From assembly GCF_007829835.1 (NCBI RefSeq), contig NZ_VIWP01000009.1:62001-126000 (forward strand): a stretch of 64,000 nucleotides of DNA, given 5' to 3'. Below, piece by piece: positions 62,196 to 64,000 of this stretch. Both the position numbers and the translations under genes were made by a program. Position 1 is the stretch's first letter; each line of letters begins with the position of its first letter. This stretch comes from Neorhizobium alkalisoli (lineage in GTDB: Bacteria; Pseudomonadota; Alphaproteobacteria; Rhizobiales; Rhizobiaceae). Under the pieces are notes generated by a model. The model saw nothing but the letters and a program-made list of their open reading frames with translations, was not told where the DNA came from and did no database searches.

Positions 62196-62729
62196 CTACT
62201 GAACTCTTCCCGGTTCGAACCCGGCGATCTGGTAACCGAGTTCGATCAGCGCCATGGAAATGAGATACTGCACCATGGCGGAGTTGCTTTTTCGTGCGAA
62301 TTCGTAAGCCGCGATGCAATGGTCAGTCAGTTCTGCCTCAGCAGACTTCGCGCCTCTGGCTGTCCGGAAGACCATCCCGGTGCAAACACCCGGCGTGTGT
62401 TGCGCGCCGAAGAAAGAGTGGCCGATAGCTTGCAGCCTCTCCGCCCGCTCGCTCGTCGCCCCTAGCCGGAACGATTGTCTGAAAGACGATCCGGTCCGCG
62501 CGGAATTTTTGATCGCGTTCGAAAATTCGGTACTATCGGCCGTGTGGATCAGATCGACGACACGGCGGAGGGCGATCCCCTCGACGCCGACTTCTTCGGG
62601 CAGCCCGAGGTATCGACACAGGGTCGCGTCCATCCTGAACGCGTCCGCGGCCGCGTCCCACATGTAGACGCCACACTCAATCGGCTCCCCTCGCGAGCCA
62701 CCAAGCCGTCTCGAGTCATATCTTCGCAT
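62196..62729 (-). CDS. PAS-domain protein without output domain
   Basis: 177 aa. Residues 20-125 fit a PAS_3-like fold (YMWDAAADAFRMDATLCRYL, then LIHTADSTEFSNAIKNSA and FRQSFRLGATSE), followed by a ~45-aa helical end. No kinase, cyclase or HTH output. Such stand-alone PAS proteins occur in rhizobia and may modulate other sensors. Ligand unknown. Confidence 0.75.
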   Translation of the reverse strand: MRRYDSRRLGGSRGEPIECGVYMWDAAADAFRMDATLCRYLGLPEEVGVEGIALRRVVDLIHTADSTEFSNAIKNSARTGSSFRQSFRLGATSERAERLQAIGHSFFGAQHTPGVCTGMVFRTARGAKSAEAELTDHCIAAYEFARKSNSAMVQYLISMALIELGYQIAGFEPGRVQ

Positions 62730-62867
62730 GAAGTCCTTTATCGCCGCTTAGATCGGAACAACCGAGCATCCCTTCGCGGGAATGTTAAGCCTCTAAAGAG
62801 GGGGATGCGGACGGATTGCCTTTCAAGAGAACACACTTTTGCCCGACCTTTGCCGATGCGCATGTCT

Positions 62868-63731
62868 CTACTCCATGACGCAGATAAAACCCTGATCCTG
62901 GGCTTTTCCGACCCTGCAGCAAAACGGTTTCGCGAAATGTACGGGCATGAGCCAGGTGCCCGTCTCGCTCAATTCCTCAAGTATTCTGATCCGCGTTGGT
63001 ATGGCCGCGTCCGTCGCCGAACATGCCGATGAGTTCCAGCTTGGAATATGGACCTGAATCGGGTGATGGACGATGTCGCCGGAGAATACCGCTCTCCCGT
63101 CACCGGAGGAAAGGGTAAGATGGCAGTGTCCGTGCGTGTGGCCGGGACTGGCTTTTATGAGAAGCTCGTCACAGAGATGAAACGGGGCGTCTATCGGCAG
63201 CCACTGTCCGCTGTCGATGATCGGCTGGATCGTGTCTGCGATCAAATTTAGATCGTCGCCCGACGGAGATCCCTCCCCGACCAAGCGCTCGAACTCGGTC
63301 CGGGACACGACGTACTTCGAGTTGCGGAATGTCGGAACCCATTGTCCGTTGAGGAGACGCGTGTTCCAGCCTGCGTGATCGATGTGGAGATGCGTGCAGA
63401 ACACGTAATCTATGTCGTCGGGGTCTACTCCGGCAGCCGCGAGATTCTCGAGATACCTCGAATTCATCATGGCGAAGAACGGGCTGTCGGGACGGTTCTT
63501 GTGGTTTCCGCTGCATGTATCGACGAGGACAGTCAAGTTGGGCAATTTGATCAGCCAGCTGTGTATCGAACCTACAAGTCTGCCTTCATCCGGCGCGTAG
63601 TGGTCCGGCACCATCCAGTGCAGGTGCTTTTCGACCAATTGGTCATCCCAATCAGGCAGGAACGCTTTCGGAGGAAACCCGAGGCCATGGTACTCCTCGA
63701 TCCGTAAAACCTCCGCGCTTCCGACCCGCAT
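62868..63731 (-). CDS. Metallo-beta-lactamase-fold hydrolase
   Basis: 287 aa. HLHIDHAG near 113 (HxHxDH), HTHGHCH near 196, FSGDIVHHP (bridging Asp) and a late MPVHFAK. This resembles the lactonase/quorum-quenching-like and related esterase branch of the fold. Divergent from the winged-helix regulator gene starting at 63905, which might control it. Substrate unknown. Confidence 0.87.
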   Translation of the reverse strand: MRVGSAEVLRIEEYHGLGFPPKAFLPDWDDQLVEKHLHWMVPDHYAPDEGRLVGSIHSWLIKLPNLTVLVDTCSGNHKNRPDSPFFAMMNSRYLENLAAAGVDPDDIDYVFCTHLHIDHAGWNTRLLNGQWVPTFRNSKYVVSRTEFERLVGEGSPSGDDLNLIADTIQPIIDSGQWLPIDAPFHLCDELLIKASPGHTHGHCHLTLSSGDGRAVFSGDIVHHPIQVHIPSWNSSACSATDAAIPTRIRILEELSETGTWLMPVHFAKPFCCRVGKAQDQGFICVME

Positions 63732-63904
63732 GTATCACCCCCGTTTTGGCTGATTCAGTTATTCCGCTCCGGGACGTCTCTTCAACCTGACTCTATGGCT
63801 AGGTATGTCCGGGCAAATTGAAGCGGTAAGGTAATTCTGCCGAATTGCGGTCGATTGCTTGCCCCTCGTCTGCGGGTTGTTCGAGAGGGTTCCGGGACAC
63901 CCTG

Positions 63905-64000
63905 ATGTCTACTATCCGATTTCTTGATTTCGAACTGGACGTATCCCGCAGGCTGCTGGAGCATCGCGGTGAGCCCGTGAAGATCGGGTCTCGGGCTATG
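63905..64000 (+). CDS. Winged-helix transcriptional regulator, 3' end outside window
   Basis: Only 32 codons are in view: MSTIRFLDFELDVSRRLLEH then RGEPVKIGSRAM. The pattern FxDFxLDxxxRxLxxxGxPVxLGxRA is the start of the OmpR/PhoB-type winged-helix domain of ATPase-linked regulators, like the one whose end opens this window. The GGTTCC-like AGGGTTCCGGG upstream gives a weak ribosome site. Divergent from the metallo-hydrolase gene at 62868. Confidence 0.75.
   Translation, partial: MSTIRFLDFELDVSRRLLEHRGEPVKIGSRAM

Noticed and set aside
1..64000. The two edge fragments as one gene of a circular 64-kb replicon
   Set aside because: Joining base 64000 to base 1 puts them in different frames, and about 70 residues of the winged helix would be missing.

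Overview
The window looks like accessory DNA from a high-GC alphaproteobacterium of the Rhizobiales (Rhizobium/Agrobacterium/Sinorhizobium type). The signs are the many HWE-family histidine kinases, a bacteriophytochrome, a FixJ-like regulator, a DUF992 secreted protein, an EcfG-type general-stress promoter box, and a dense set of solute transporters, short-chain dehydrogenases and one-gene regulators. I see no rRNA, tRNA, CRISPR array, replication or conjugation gene. An IS66 transposase remnant, a LysR remnant and an AT-rich ATPase gene flanked by related palindromic repeats point to a plastic replicon, perhaps a chromid or megaplasmid; this is inference.

Layout. 1-3.1 kb: the 3' part of a winged-helix/NB-ARC ATPase regulator, then an IS66 remnant. 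3.1-10.3 kb: SDR with divergent AraC regulator, then a minus-strand run MFS-SDR-aldehyde dehydrogenase-GST with a divergent TetR gene; two identical operator-like sites lie between MFS and TetR. 10.4-12.7 kb: XdhC-like maturation factor and triheme cytochrome c without a molybdenum hydroxylase. 13.2-17.6 kb: RND efflux pair. 17.8-24.0 kb: small membrane protein, Cdc48-like double AAA ATPase, a trypsin-like protease fused to a NUC1-type nuclease, and a convergent permuted NlpC/P60-type cysteine peptidase. This is the best candidate for an undescribed system. 24.0-29.0 kb: formate/nitrite channel, small genes, secreted hydrolase, SDR-SnoaL pair with divergent LysR. 29.0-31.7 kb: AT-rich PD-(D/E)XK nuclease-ATPase gene, a likely single-gene defence or island gene. 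31.9-38.8 kb: three HWE kinases (GAF, PAS, bacteriophytochrome) with three single-domain receivers.

39.1-43.7 kb: haem-binding GlcG-like protein, an 847-aa fusion of an MHS-type transporter with a PAS/histidine kinase, a divergent FixJ-like regulator and a receiver. 44.0-46.1 kb: DUF992 protein, AraC regulator, MobA-like nucleotidyltransferase. 46.2-49.9 kb: TetR regulator, MFS transporter and metallo-beta-lactamase-fold lactonase-like enzyme, tied together by four copies of an AACC-N4-GGTT palindrome, then a LysR remnant. 50.2-53.7 kb: KefC/KefF-type glutathione-gated K+ efflux pair and a dehalogenase-like hydrolase. 53.9-60.5 kb: small secreted protein, OsmC, UBP-type zinc finger, and an operon of EmrB-EmrA plus a cNMP-binding/thioredoxin-reductase-like protein lacking its CxxC. 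60.8-64.0 kb: small membrane protein, Tat-exported alpha/beta hydrolase, PAS protein, metallo-hydrolase, and the first 32 codons of a second winged-helix regulator.

The shared theme is sensing and surviving chemical, oxidative and light stress: efflux (RND, EmrAB, three MFS), electrophile detoxification (GST, aldehyde dehydrogenase, SDRs, KefCF, OsmC), and many small sensor-regulator circuits. All functions are inferred by reading the sequence; nothing was searched or aligned by program.
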